A DNA stretch of 64,000 nt, from NCBI RefSeq assembly GCF_002582035.1, contig NZ_NUQE01000094.1, forward strand, positions 1-64,000, given 5' to 3'. Source of the stretch: Bacillus pseudomycoides. GTDB taxonomy: Bacteria; Bacillota; Bacilli; Bacillales; Bacillaceae_G. Positions 1 to 8,161 of the stretch are shown in pieces. The notes below the pieces were generated by a model, which was not told the DNA's origin, made no database searches, and worked only from the letters and a program-made list of their open reading frames with translations. Every line of letters starts with the position of its first letter. Positions within the stretch are counted from its first letter, which is position 1. A program made the translations under genes and the position numbers.

Positions 1-844
1 GTCCATACGGAAATGTAAGGCTCGGAATTTCAACTGCAACACCGTTTGGGGTTGTAAAGTGTAAAGATCGTGATTCTATATTGTATGTAAACACAAAGTT
101 TCCTGATTTCGCGTCTTTTCGGCCTGAAATCAACATTTGATTGTAACGAGCCTTTTCAAAATCCTGGGCCCAAAGTGTATGATTTTGAACATAAGTATCT
201 ACAGTATGTTGTGCTTTGAATAGTTTTTTACTCCCAAATACAACAGAAGAAACTTTACTTTTTAAACTATGAAGTAGTTTTTGGAGTCTATCCAACCGAA
301 ATTCCAGGCTACCTAAACGAGAACGAAGTGTTTGAATACGCACATCTAAATATTCATGCTCAAATTGATAGGCATGATAGTAAATATCCGTTCTCTTTTT
401 AAATTGCACAACAAAATATCGGCCCATTTGTTGTTCTTTGGACGTTTTATTGAACTTTGGCTTTCCTTTAATAAAGGATGTTTTCATTTTATTCAGCACT
501 GTCAAATCTGACTTGGTTTTCTTAATCTTCTTTTTTACAGCTTTCATCTGTTCATTTTTATTTTCGATATACAATTTCTTCAATTCTGTCTGAGAAGAAA
601 ACAGTGCATTGGCTTCCTGCACAGCACTATTTGCATAATAGTCATTCAGACTAAATCGCGCTTTTACAGTAATTTGCATACTATCAGAACGTCTGGAGGT
701 ACCAGAACGCTTTTCTAACACCTGCATTTGAAAAGCGAAATGCTTCGCACGATTAAATACGAAAAGAGCATGTCCAATCGCTTCAACATACTTTGGATTC
801 AGTGCATTCTTATAGATACGCATTGAAAAATATGCTTTTTTCAT
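1..844 (-). CDS. TnpB-type (IS605 OrfB-like) RNA-guided nuclease, N-terminal part; runs off left edge
   Basis: Reading the minus strand from the ATG at 844 gives an open frame of about 281 codons with no stop before the window edge, so the C-terminal RuvC-like half is outside. The start MKKAYFSMRIYKNALNP, the region rich in Lys and Gln and the long helical segment at about residues 150-230 resemble the larger TnpB-related accessory proteins of IS200/IS605-type elements in the B. cereus group. RBS-like GGAGTG (AAAGGAGTG) lies just upstream. TnpB proteins are RNA-guided DNA nucleases whose guide RNA comes from the 3' end of the element, which here would lie left of the window. No TnpA is visible. 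The family call rests on recognition of the N-terminal half; the catalytic residues cannot be seen. Confidence 0.65.
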   Translation of the reverse strand, partial: MKKAYFSMRIYKNALNPKYVEAIGHALFVFNRAKHFAFQMQVLEKRSGTSRRSDSMQITVKARFSLNDYYANSAVQEANALFSSQTELKKLYIENKNEQMKAVKKKIKKTKSDLTVLNKMKTSFIKGKPKFNKTSKEQQMGRYFVVQFKKRTDIYYHAYQFEHEYLDVRIQTLRSRLGSLEFRLDRLQKLLHSLKSKVSSVVFGSKKLFKAQHTVDTYVQNHTLWAQDFEKARYNQMLISGRKDAKSGNFVFTYNIESRSLHFTTPNGVAVEIPSLTFPYG

Positions 845-876
845 TGGACACACTCCTTTCTTGTTTTGTATACACC

Positions 877-917
877 AAGTATACCGAAAAGGAACATACG
901 TTTCTATTTGTATACTT
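877..917. repeat. Inverted repeat upstream of tnpB, candidate element end
   Basis: AAGTATAC at 877-884 is exactly complementary to GTATACTT at 910-917, with a 25-nt spacer, about 30 bp upstream of the tnpB start. IS200/IS605 elements have imperfect subterminal hairpins at their ends. This one may mark the left end of the element, but no boundary can be proven here. Confidence 0.35.
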
Positions 918-1033
918 AAAAAAACAAAAAGTAGGCCCGAAATACACCACTCATGTATTATATTTTAGGGCTACTTGACGTTTAATTTTAAACTTCCACT
1001 TCTCGTACAATTTGGACAGAAAATTATAAAGAA

Positions 1034-1064
1034 AAGGCTCCCCCTTCATATAAGGGATAAGCCT
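1034..1064 (-). terminator. Rho-independent terminator of the LysR gene
   Basis: On the minus strand AGGCTTATCCCTT pairs with AAGGGGGAGCCT around a 5-nt loop and is followed by TTTTCTTT, directly after the stop of the LysR gene. Confidence 0.7.
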
Positions 1065-1067
1065 ATT

Positions 1068-1937
1068 TTACAAAGAAAACAGCTCTTGCACCTCTTCAAT
1101 AAATAATTGGACTGCAAGCGATGATTCCTTTAATGAAGGGACAGCTAGACCAATTTCTCTCCAAACTTGTGGTTCTAGCTCTCGAGTTCGAACATTCGGG
1201 GGTAGATTAGATAAGGATAATTCAGCTAAGATGGCCAACCCTAGCCCTTCTTGTATCATATTTAGTGATGTCGTTACGGTAGAAACTGCATATTCAATGC
1301 GGAGCGGTACTCCGGCTTGTTTAAACATATCGATAATCGGAGGTTCATATCCCCCTTTAAAAATAATGATTGGTTCATTATTCAAATCCTGTATTGTAAT
1401 AGCTGATTTCTTATATAGGGTGTGATCATCTCGTAGTACCACAACCATTTTCCCCCTGGTTAATGGGATAATTTCCATTTCTTCATTTGGAAGGATAACT
1501 ATCCCGATATCGATGACGCGAGACAATAACCAATCTTCTACTTCCTTAAGTGTTCCTTCATAAAGGATCAGCTCTAAGTTCGGATATTTCTGCCGAAAGA
1601 TGTTAATGATTTTAGGTAAGAAATATGCGGAAGCACTCGGAAAACTTCCAATACGAATTGTCCCTACTTCATGCCCCTTTTCTGCAGCTACTTCTTGTTC
1701 CACCTTTTCTATCCCCTTCAAAATCTCTCGAATATGAATAAGAATGCGTTTCCCGACATCAGTAAGAATTAATCCTTTTCTCTTATCACGAATGATTAGT
1801 GTGACGCCTAATTCTGATTCAATACTAGATATAGCGTGGCTCACAGCTGGTTGTGTCATATTCAGACTTTGAGCAGCTTTCGTGAAACTTCCCATTTCGA
1901 CGGTTTTTAAAAATACTTGAAGTTGCGTAATTGTCAT
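1068..1937 (-). CDS. LysR family transcriptional regulator
   Basis: A 289-residue LysR-type regulator. Residues 1-60 form the winged HTH (MTITQLQVFLKTVEMGSFTK, then AAQSLNMTQPAVSHAISSIE), and the rest is the substrate-binding domain with the typical GTIRIGSFPSASAYFLP strand near residue 92. Full length for the family. It is divergent from the EamA exporter at 2035 with about 97 bp between starts, the classic arrangement in which the LysR protein controls the divergent gene and itself. The effector is unknown. A terminator follows immediately. Confidence 0.9.
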   Translation of the reverse strand: MTITQLQVFLKTVEMGSFTKAAQSLNMTQPAVSHAISSIESELGVTLIIRDKRKGLILTDVGKRILIHIREILKGIEKVEQEVAAEKGHEVGTIRIGSFPSASAYFLPKIINIFRQKYPNLELILYEGTLKEVEDWLLSRVIDIGIVILPNEEMEIIPLTRGKMVVVLRDDHTLYKKSAITIQDLNNEPIIIFKGGYEPPIIDMFKQAGVPLRIEYAVSTVTTSLNMIQEGLGLAILAELSLSNLPPNVRTRELEPQVWREIGLAVPSLKESSLAVQLFIEEVQELFSL

Positions 1938-2034
1938 AACGAATTACTTATACTCCTTATAAAAAAGATTCATTTTATTTATTATGTCCAATATCATATC
2001 ATAATGAAATGAAATACAACAAGGAGGTCTTAAC

Positions 2035-2946
2035 GTGACACAACTGTCGCGAACAAGAATGGCTTTACTTCTCACATTTCTTGTCATCATGTGGGGAATC
2101 AATTGGCCTTTGTCAAAATTCGCTCTTCATTATACGCCGCCCGTGTTGTTTGCGGGAATGAGAACAGTGTTAGGCGGATTCATCCTACTTATTTTTGCCT
2201 TGCCAAAATATAAAGAGTTGAACTTAAAGAAAACATGGCATTTATACTTTATTTCCGCATTACTTAATAACATATTATTTTATGGACTTCAGACTATAGG
2301 ACTTGAATATATGCCATCTGGCCAGTTTTCAGCTATCGTTTTCCTTCAGCCAGTGCTGCTCGGTATTTTCTCTTGGATTTGGCTAGGAGAAGAAATGTAT
2401 GGATTAAAAATTTTCGGCTTGATTCTTGGATTTTCCGGTGTGGCTGTTATCAGTTCGGGTGGTTTAAGTGGACATATTTCTATCGTTGGAATATTACTTG
2501 CTTTAGGCTGTTCCCTTGGCTGGGCACTTGGTACGGTGTTCATTAAGAAAATCGGTAATCGTGTAAACGCAATTTGGATGGTTACACTTCAATTGATTAT
2601 TGGTGGCTTTTTCTTAATCGGGTTTGGATCAGAATTTGAAAGCTGGTCTAGTATTGTTTGGAACGTGCCATTTACATCTCTATTACTGTTTGTCTCTATC
2701 TTTGTTATTGCACTGGGCTGGTTAGCTTACTTTACACTTATCGGCTCAGGAGAGGCAAGCAAAGTGGGATCCTATACATTTCTCATTCCACTTATTGCGA
2801 TTATAGCGAGTGCTATTTTTTTACATGAAGCAATTACCCTTAGTCTTTTTGTTGGACTCATATTCATTGTTGTGAGCATCTGTTGTGTAAATATGAAGCC
2901 TAAATCACTTGCAATTAAACAACAAGTTGAACCTAAAAAATGTTAA
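2035..2946 (+). CDS. EamA/DMT-family transporter
   Basis: A 303-residue integral membrane protein with about ten hydrophobic segments in two EamA repeats (first repeat near residues 10-140, second 150-285), e.g. MWGINWPLSKFALHY at the start and WALGTVFIKKIG opening the second half. The start is GTG, preceded by a strong AAGGAGGT RBS 5-6 nt upstream. The family exports metabolites such as amino acids, but the substrate cannot be read from sequence. Likely controlled by the divergent LysR gene. Confidence 0.9.
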   Translation: MTQLSRTRMALLLTFLVIMWGINWPLSKFALHYTPPVLFAGMRTVLGGFILLIFALPKYKELNLKKTWHLYFISALLNNILFYGLQTIGLEYMPSGQFSAIVFLQPVLLGIFSWIWLGEEMYGLKIFGLILGFSGVAVISSGGLSGHISIVGILLALGCSLGWALGTVFIKKIGNRVNAIWMVTLQLIIGGFFLIGFGSEFESWSSIVWNVPFTSLLLFVSIFVIALGWLAYFTLIGSGEASKVGSYTFLIPLIAIIASAIFLHEAITLSLFVGLIFIVVSICCVNMKPKSLAIKQQVEPKKC

Positions 2947-2960
2947 TTAAAATTATTAAA

Positions 2961-2992
2961 GAAAGCGCCTATTTTTCAACATAGGCGCTTTC
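2961..2992 (+). terminator. Terminator of the EamA gene
   Basis: GAAAGCGCCTAT pairs perfectly with ATAGGCGCTTTC around an 8-nt loop, followed by AAATTCCTCTTTTTA. It lies between the EamA stop and the tail of ycnI and may serve both. Confidence 0.75.
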
Positions 2993-3015
2993 AAATTCCT
3001 CTTTTTATTCACTCA

Positions 3016-3242
3016 TTATTTTTTACGGCATAGCGCAATAACCAAGGCTCCTATTGATAGGACAACAGAAAGAATCGATAAAATCATTGTCGTTGTTTGC
3101 ATACTAGTACTTTCTGTATGTTTCGTATCCGAAACATGCGCTTCCCCATGTTCTCCCGTTGATAATGTGCTTTTTGTAATCGTAGTAAGAGAGTGCGGGT
3201 TATCTGCTCCCTCATCTCCAGTCCATTCTACAATATCCCCAT
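3016..3242 (-). pseudogene. ycnI: ycnI (DUF1775) 3' fragment, separated from its 5' part by the inserted element
   Basis: The minus strand encodes DGDIVEWTGDEGADNPHSLT, then a linker, then a hydrophobic helix (ILSILSVVLSIGALVIALC) ending RKK*, the C-terminal membrane anchor of a YcnI-type cell-surface protein. Its frame joins exactly onto the 5' fragment at 14272-14605 (…DAYP*YQ | DGDIVEW…) when the intervening DNA is removed. YcnI proteins are extracytoplasmic, membrane-anchored and linked to copper handling. The gene is doubly dead: interrupted here, with in-frame stops in the 5' part. Confidence 0.8.
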
Positions 3243-3285
3243 CTTGACAGGGTGGAGGTCGCTGGTTCGAACCCAGTCGGGATCA
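3243..3285 (+). tRNA. 3' half of tRNA-Val(GAC) at left element end (att core CTTGA)
   Basis: Starts at the anticodon loop (TTGACAG, anticodon GAC), then stem strand GGTGG, variable loop AGGTC, T arm GCTGG-TTCGAAC-CCAGT, acceptor strand CGGGATC and discriminator A. All arms complementary to the 5' half at 14237-14271 except the outer three acceptor pairs. Not a complete gene by itself; a terminator follows 9 nt later. Confidence 0.85.
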
Positions 3286-3294
3286 TAATTGTAG

Positions 3295-3326
3295 AAACCG
3301 TATCAAATTAACGTTTGATGCGGTTT
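3295..3326 (+). terminator. Terminator following the tRNA 3' half
   Basis: AAACCGTATCAAA pairs with TTTGATGCGGTTT (one wobble) around a 6-nt loop and continues into TTTTTAT-like sequence. Nearly the same hairpin follows the second tRNA half at 11476-11507, so it belongs to the tRNA end. Confidence 0.7.
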
Positions 3327-3359
3327 TTATTTGTTCAAACTCAACTCTAAAAGAACCAG

Positions 3360-3379
3360 TGGTCACAGAATTGGTCACA
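3360..3379 (+). repeat. Paired TGGTCACA repeats, candidate integrase arm sites (left end of A)
   Basis: TGGTCACA occurs at 3360-3367 and 3372-3379, 12 bp apart, just beyond the integrase stop. The same pair occurs at 11541-11560 and 14143-14160, i.e. near each element end. Tyrosine integrases bind short direct repeats of this kind in the arms of attP; that role is inferred. Confidence 0.45.
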
Positions 3380-3383
3380 TCCC

Positions 3384-4187
3384 CTACAAAATCTCTTCTA
3401 TTTTGTTAACAGCATCCTCTTGCATCGTTGGCAATACATGTGAATAAGTATCCAATGTGATTTTGATATTACTATGTCCTAACCTCTCAGAAATTACCTT
3501 CACATTCACACCTTTAGCCAATAGCAAAGTTGCATGTGTATGACGTAAATCATGAAATCGAATCTTCGGAACGGCTGCTTTCTGAATCAAAGCGTTTAAA
3601 CTTCTTCTAACATTAGCAGGATTAATTGGTGTTCCAGAAGGAGTACACATTACCAAGTCATTATCTTGGTACTCCACACCTTTACTCAGCTTCTCTTTCA
3701 ATACGACAGCTCTATGCTTCTTTAACTTCGCTACTGTTGATGCAGGTAGGAGTATTTTTCTTAAACTTGATTTTGTCTTTCCTCCAAGTAAAAACGTCTT
3801 CCCATCATGACTTAACGTTTCGCTAATAGTTAAATGTCCCTTTTCTAAATCAACATCTTTCCACCACAATCCTAGCAATTCGCCTTGTCGCATTCCAGTC
3901 ACAAGAGCCATATGAAAGACAATAGAATACCTGCTATCCTGCACAGCTTTTAAGAACAATTGTACTTCCTGTTCGTTCCACACAGTTAGCTCTTCCTCAT
4001 CACCTTTTGGCAGCTTGGTTTTAACTGCAACATTCTTACTAATTAACTCTAAATCTATTGCATGTTCAAGAGAGTTCCGAATGATTTTGATTATCTTCTC
4101 AATTGTTCCCCTCTTTAAACCTTCGTCTCGCAGTGAATTAACGTAGTTTTGCATGGTTCTGGTGCAAAAATACTTTACCAGAAACAT
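3384..4187 (-). pseudogene. int: Phage-type tyrosine integrase, N-terminus removed by IS6 insertion
   Basis: The catalytic domain is complete: TGMRQGELLGLWW (first Arg), HDLRHTHATLLL (HxxR), LGHSNIKITLDTYSHV (His and the nucleophilic Tyr). About 75 residues of core-binding domain precede it, but the usual arm-binding N-terminus (roughly the first 100 residues) is missing. The first residues of the open frame (MFLVKYFCTRT) are encoded by the end of the IS at 4155, so they are an artefact. The protein is unlikely to support integration or excision alone. Its 3' end lies 141 bp from the att core, the same distance as in element B. Confidence 0.85.
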
Positions 4188-4995
4188 AGAACGGCAACAT
4201 TCTGTTAACGGAGAGGTTAAACAACTAATCCAAACAATTTATGAATGAATTTAGCTTCATTTCGGGCAGATTTCACCCTTTGGTGAAGTTGCCCTTTTCT
4301 CATCATATGCTTAGCTTCGACGCTACTTAAAATGAAAGTAGCTGTACGAAGTGATTTCAGTCCTAACATAGAACGAACTCGTTTCTTGATAAAACGATGA
4401 TCTTGTTCCACGATGTTATTAAGATATTTCACTTGCCTTATTTGGATGCCTACAGGCATCTTTTTTTCATTCTTCAACTCTTCAATTGCTACAGGATAGG
4501 CGGGATTCTTATCAATAGTTATCACACGAGGTTGTGAAACATGAAAAGACCGCAAAGCTTTCTTGAAGAAGCGCTTTGCAGCCTTTGTGTCTCTTGTTTC
4601 ACTGAGATAAAAATCAATTGTGTTTCCTTTGGAATCCACTGCACGATATAGATACATCCATTGACCTTTTACTTTGATATATGTTTCATCGACTCTCCAG
4701 GAGTCATTCGTTTGTTTGAGATAGCGCCGAATTCGTGTATCTAACTCAGGCCCATATTGATGTACCCACCGCATAATGGTTGTGTGAGAAATAGATAAGC
4801 CTCGTTCTTCCATCATTTCTACCAAATCACGAAAGCTTAGGCTGTACCGTAGGTACCATCTGACTGTTAATATAATCACATCAGGTTGATAATGTTTCCA
4901 CTTAAATAAATTTTGCTTTTTCATACTGATCACGTCCTTTTGTAGATTGATAATATCAGTATGTCCAAGTTTTATAGATTTTTTGCACCAGAACC
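4155..4995 (-). mobile_element. IS6-family (IS240-like) insertion sequence, copy 1
   Basis: Perfect 16-bp terminal inverted repeats GGTTCTGGTGCAAAAA at 4155-4170 and its complement at 4980-4995 bound 841 bp with one transposase gene. The flanking octamers (ttttgcat and tcatttat) do not match, so there is no target duplication. That fits a later deletion or recombination with copy 2 at 6733-7573. Confidence 0.9.
4217..4924 (-). CDS. IS6-family DDE transposase
   Basis: A 235-residue transposase counted from MKKQNLFKWKHY, which has AGGA about 10 nt upstream. An upstream in-frame Met is also possible. HTH near residues 30-60 (FRDLVEMMEERGLSISHTT) and the catalytic triad in WRVDETYIKV, VITIDKNPAYP and NNIVEQDHRFIK are intact. 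Replicative IS26-like transposition is the family mechanism. About 80% identical to the copy at 6796, so the two are different isoforms rather than a fresh duplication. Confidence 0.92.
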   Translation of the reverse strand: MKKQNLFKWKHYQPDVIILTVRWYLRYSLSFRDLVEMMEERGLSISHTTIMRWVHQYGPELDTRIRRYLKQTNDSWRVDETYIKVKGQWMYLYRAVDSKGNTIDFYLSETRDTKAAKRFFKKALRSFHVSQPRVITIDKNPAYPVAIEELKNEKKMPVGIQIRQVKYLNNIVEQDHRFIKKRVRSMLGLKSLRTATFILSSVEAKHMMRKGQLHQRVKSARNEAKFIHKLFGLVV

Positions 4996-5152
4996 TCATT
5001 TATTGCTATCTATTCTTTCATAGGATATTTAGCCAACTTTGGAAGGACATTCTTAACAGGCATAAAACTATAAAATCCACCTGTCAGACTAGTAAAAATT
5101 CATTCTTTAAGTTAAAGAAACCGTATCAAATCATGGAGCAGGATACTAAAAT

Positions 5153-5190
5153 AAAAATGAAGTCAACTATCAAAGGTTGGCCTCATTTTT
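5153..5190 (+). terminator. Terminator-like hairpin
   Basis: AAAAATGAAGTCAAC pairs imperfectly with GTTGGCCTCATTTTT around an 8-nt loop, ending in a T run. No intact gene precedes it. The stretch 4996-5412 otherwise holds this hairpin, the inverted repeat at 5214 and what may be an old gene tail right of the IS. Confidence 0.45.
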
Positions 5191-5213
5191 TACTCATTAA
5201 TACGTATAACATT

Positions 5214-5242
5214 GTTCAACTAACCTGCCTCGTTAGTTGAAC
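5214..5242. repeat. Perfect 11-bp inverted repeat GTTCAACTAAC…GTTAGTTGAAC
   Basis: Two exact 11-bp arms (5214-5224 and 5232-5242) around the 7-nt loop CTGCCTC. No T run on the plus strand. It sits between IS copy 1 and the passenger gene and may be the end of another mobile element or a recombination site. Confidence 0.5.
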
Positions 5243-5412
5243 AAAAAGCTGTCTTGAGCACAGCCCTGACTATCAACTAAAGCCTCATTACTTTGAGAAA
5301 AATAATTGACAATAGGCGTATGATAAAAAGATACATTTAGCAACTAGCTTAAATTTATCCTCTAAAATCATCATATAATAATACCAAGGAAAATTTCAAA
5401 ACACCTTCTAAA

Positions 5413-6636
5413 TCAATAATTATTTTTTTTCTCTTCAAAGATTTCTTCAAAGAAAGGTGAATTTTTCTTATAAGAAATATCCCACTTCTTCAAGATTTCT
5501 TTCTCTTGACTAGTAAGAAGTCGAGAATGATAAATCCCATACTGAAAATATTTAGGGCCAAACATTGTACTATCTAGATGTTCTTTGGCCTCTTCCACAA
5601 TCCAATTTAAAGCTGATGTTGCATCCCTTAAATAGTTTTGAATAGTTTTATGCCAATTTTCATGATCCCTTTTCATTCTTATATAAGAACCATCTTCTTT
5701 TTTTCCGAATTTTTCATGATGACGTATCGCTACTGTTTTATCCCCAACTATTTCACCTTTATATAGGAAAGTATCCATTACAAACCAAATCCTGTTTGCA
5801 AATAATTTTATTGCTAATTCAAGATTTAATAGCTCTTTTGGCCAGACAATTTGCCTCACTTCTGCATCAAATTCGCATGTTGAGTAATAGAGTTCCGAAG
5901 GAATCTCTGGTGGATCAATTATCATAGTATTTGTCCAACTACTCCAGTGATCTAACCTACATAATATCTTTGCATTCTCAATTATCTGAAAATAAATTTT
6001 ATCAATTGCTTCAATTTCTTTTTTGCATAAAGATAAAAAATCTTTAATCTTATCTATGTAATCCTGTTTACTTTCAGTTATACCATCTACCGAAAGTTTT
6101 AATTTATTACCTAACAAATAATCGGCACAAACTTCAAATACATCAAAATGATATTTAAGATTATAAGAACTAGCTATTTTGAATAAGTGACCGATAATAG
6201 ACATACCAAACATTCCATCACTTAACGGGTCAATACGTATATCGATTTTCCCAACATATTTACGTAATGCATCGTATTTCTTTTCAGTACCGGTAGTGAA
6301 ATCTTTTCCCTTCAATAATTTATCAATAAATTTATAGGCACTATCGTTTAAATTTCCTAATAACCTTAATTCATATATGTCAGCTGTTGCTCCTGAAGTT
6401 AAATCGTTAAGTATGTCACCTATTTTAGTAACATCAAAATAGTTCTCAGTTGTTTTAATTTGTGTTACTCTTCTTCTAACCTTATTCCCATTTACCAATG
6501 TCCATGTAATATCTGATATTTCTTCATCTATAGGTTCAACGCAAATTGTGTACCAATTCTCATCCTCTAATGAATCGAGAATACTAATTAATGTTTGATA
6601 CATAATTCCACGTACCGTTACGTTTCCTCCACCCAT
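5413..6636 (-). CDS. Possible dsDNA-nuclease-domain (Cap4/DUF4297-like) protein, IS-flanked passenger
   Basis: A 407-residue soluble protein with no signal or membrane segment. The first 70 residues look like a PD-(D/E)xK-type nuclease core: glycine start MGGGN, VRGIMYQTL helix, acidic residues E34 and D42 in VEPIDEEISDITW, then the strand TQIK (Gln59, Lys61). This layout is typical of the dsDNA nuclease domain found at the N-terminus of several anti-phage proteins. The remaining 330 residues are helical and I do not recognise them; no ATPase motif is visible. It is the only gene between the two IS6 copies, with very AT-rich DNA, suggesting transfer as a passenger. Domain assignment is an inference. 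Confidence 0.5.
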   Translation of the reverse strand: MGGGNVTVRGIMYQTLISILDSLEDENWYTICVEPIDEEISDITWTLVNGNKVRRRVTQIKTTENYFDVTKIGDILNDLTSGATADIYELRLLGNLNDSAYKFIDKLLKGKDFTTGTEKKYDALRKYVGKIDIRIDPLSDGMFGMSIIGHLFKIASSYNLKYHFDVFEVCADYLLGNKLKLSVDGITESKQDYIDKIKDFLSLCKKEIEAIDKIYFQIIENAKILCRLDHWSSWTNTMIIDPPEIPSELYYSTCEFDAEVRQIVWPKELLNLELAIKLFANRIWFVMDTFLYKGEIVGDKTVAIRHHEKFGKKEDGSYIRMKRDHENWHKTIQNYLRDATSALNWIVEEAKEHLDSTMFGPKYFQYGIYHSRLLTSQEKEILKKWDISYKKNSPFFEEIFEEKKNNY

Positions 6637-6732
6637 TTAAACTCCCCCTCTTTTGCTTCACTGAACAATAATTATATCGCAACTCAGGTAGTTGGGAAAC
6701 ATAATGCATATTAAAAAAGAAGGATCAGTTCC

Positions 6733-7573
6733 GGTTCTGGTGCAAAAATAGCTTAATAGAAATATAGAATAGCGATATCCTGTTGATTTTAAAGATTAGG
6801 CGGCTAATCCAAACAATTTATAAATAAGTTCAAGCGTATTTTGGGCAGATTTCACCCTTTGGTGAAGTTGCCCTTTTTTTATCATATGCACAGCTTCGAT
6901 ACCTCTCAAAATCAAGGTAGCTGTACGAAAAGATTTCAATCCTAACATGGAACGAACTCTCTTCTTTATAAAACGGTGATCCTGTTCCACAATATTGTTG
7001 AGATATTTACTTTTCCTTATCTGTATACCTTCAGGCATACGTTTCTCTTCTTTTAATTCTTGAATCGCCAATGGATAGGCTGGATTCTTATCTACTGTAA
7101 TGACGCGAGGCTGGGACACATGGGAAGAAGCTAAGGCTTTCTTGAAAAAGCACTTGGCTGATTTCGCATCTCTAGTTTTGCTTAGGTAAAAATCAATCGT
7201 GTTCCCTTCGGAGTCTACTGCACGATATAGGTACATCCATTGTCCTTTTACTTTTATGTATGTTTCGTCAACTCTCCAGGAGTTATTTATTTGCTTGAGG
7301 TGACCACGAATTCTCTTGTCCAACTCAGGACCATATTGGTGTATCCAGCGCATAATTGTTGTGTGAGCTATGGATAAACCTCGTTCCTCCATCATCTCCA
7401 CTAAATCACGAAAACTAAGGCTGTACCGAAGATACCATCTCACTGTTAACAAAATAATGTCAGGTTGATAATGCTTCCACTTGAACAAATGTTTTGTTTC
7501 CATACTAATCACACACCCTTTAGAGTAGTAGTATCAGTATGTCCAAGTTTGATAGATTTTTTGCACCAGAACC
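6733..7573 (-). mobile_element. IS6-family (IS240-like) insertion sequence, copy 2
   Basis: The same 16-bp inverted repeats as copy 1 lie at 6733-6748 and 7558-7573, giving the same 841-bp length and the same orientation. Flanks (tcagttcc, gacaaaac) show no target duplication. With copy 1 it forms a pseudo-compound arrangement in direct orientation around 4996-6732, the layout from which IS26-type translocatable units form. Confidence 0.9.
6796..7503 (-). CDS. IS6-family DDE transposase
   Basis: A 235-residue transposase starting METKHLFKWKHY. HTH SLSIAHTTIMRW-like segment and DDE residues (WRVDETYIKV, VITVDKNPAYP, NNIVEQDHRFIK) are intact. It differs from the copy at 4217 at roughly 44 positions. 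Confidence 0.92.
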   Translation of the reverse strand: METKHLFKWKHYQPDIILLTVRWYLRYSLSFRDLVEMMEERGLSIAHTTIMRWIHQYGPELDKRIRGHLKQINNSWRVDETYIKVKGQWMYLYRAVDSEGNTIDFYLSKTRDAKSAKCFFKKALASSHVSQPRVITVDKNPAYPLAIQELKEEKRMPEGIQIRKSKYLNNIVEQDHRFIKKRVRSMLGLKSFRTATLILRGIEAVHMIKKGQLHQRVKSAQNTLELIYKLFGLAA

Positions 7574-7818
7574 GACAAAACGTATCATCAGCAATTGATG
7601 TATTAACAAATTTATTTTATGTCCACAAGGATTCATACTTAGGAATCAGAACTCTCGAATTTTACGTGGAAATTGGATTATTTCAAGATGCTAGATTAGT
7701 AGCGGAAGTAATTGAAGAGAAACGAGCGTACGATTTGGTTATTGTAATGAAATCATTGGCTATTCCATTTGCTGAACAAATCGAGGAAATCTTGAAAGGC
7801 GTTCAAATCCCAAGGTAA
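7574..7818 (+). pseudogene. 3' fragment of a gene cut by IS6 copy 2
   Basis: The open frame continues from inside the IS, but the native part starts at the IS edge: QNVSSAIDVLTNLFYVHKDS through AEQIEEILKGVQIPR*. It is about 80 residues of helical sequence, the C-terminus of a larger protein. In phage lysogeny regions such a position is often held by a repressor or a TPR-type regulator, but the fragment is too short to name. Two small plus-strand genes follow. Confidence 0.5.
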
Positions 7819-7888
7819 TTTGAAAGTGCCTTAACATCCGAGGTAATTAGATATTGCCTCGGATTTACTTTTGAAAGGAGCGGATACT

Positions 7889-8137
7889 ATGAACGAACAA
7901 TGTATGTGTAAATATTTTGATAAACGTCAATGGGTAATTGATAATGTGCTAGCGAATCCTGAAGCTATTGAGTTTTTGGGAATATCTCGAGCTCGTCTCA
8001 GCACGATGATTAGAAGCGGAAAGATTGTTCCTGCAAAGAAGCTCGGGTGTGTCAGTTTATTTCTTAAATCTGATTTAGAACAGAAAGGAAAGGAACTTGA
8101 GGGGCTTAGAAAAAAATACCGCCCATACGGGTATTAA
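7889..8137 (+). CDS. Small helix-turn-helix DNA-binding protein (excisionase-like)
   Basis: An 82-residue protein. The start at 7889 (MNEQCMCKYFDKRQW) is chosen because AAAGGAG lies 8 nt upstream; the longer open frame has no RBS. The centre (EAIEFLGISRARLSTMIRSG, followed by KIVPAKKLG) is a MerR/excisionase-like HTH with the usual SGKIxP turn, and the end is basic (YRPYGY). Such proteins serve as prophage regulators or excisionases. Immediately followed by the gene at 8162, so probably co-transcribed. Confidence 0.75.
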   Translation: MNEQCMCKYFDKRQWVIDNVLANPEAIEFLGISRARLSTMIRSGKIVPAKKLGCVSLFLKSDLEQKGKELEGLRKKYRPYGY

Positions 8138-8161
8138 AATTACTAATGGGGGAATTTCAAT

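Noticed and set aside
793-978. Plus-strand 61-codon frame
   Set aside because: Opposite the tnpB start and its upstream hairpin, low-complexity, no RBS.
7465-7573. N-terminal part of the frame 7465-7818
   Set aside because: Lies inside IS6 copy 2; only the part from 7574 is native.
4147-7581. Target-site duplications around the IS6 copies
   Set aside because: The flanking octamers of either copy, and of the pair taken together, do not match.
7574-7818. Reading the truncated fragment as an AimR-type arbitrium receptor
   Set aside because: No AimP-like peptide gene follows and the fragment is too short to show the family.
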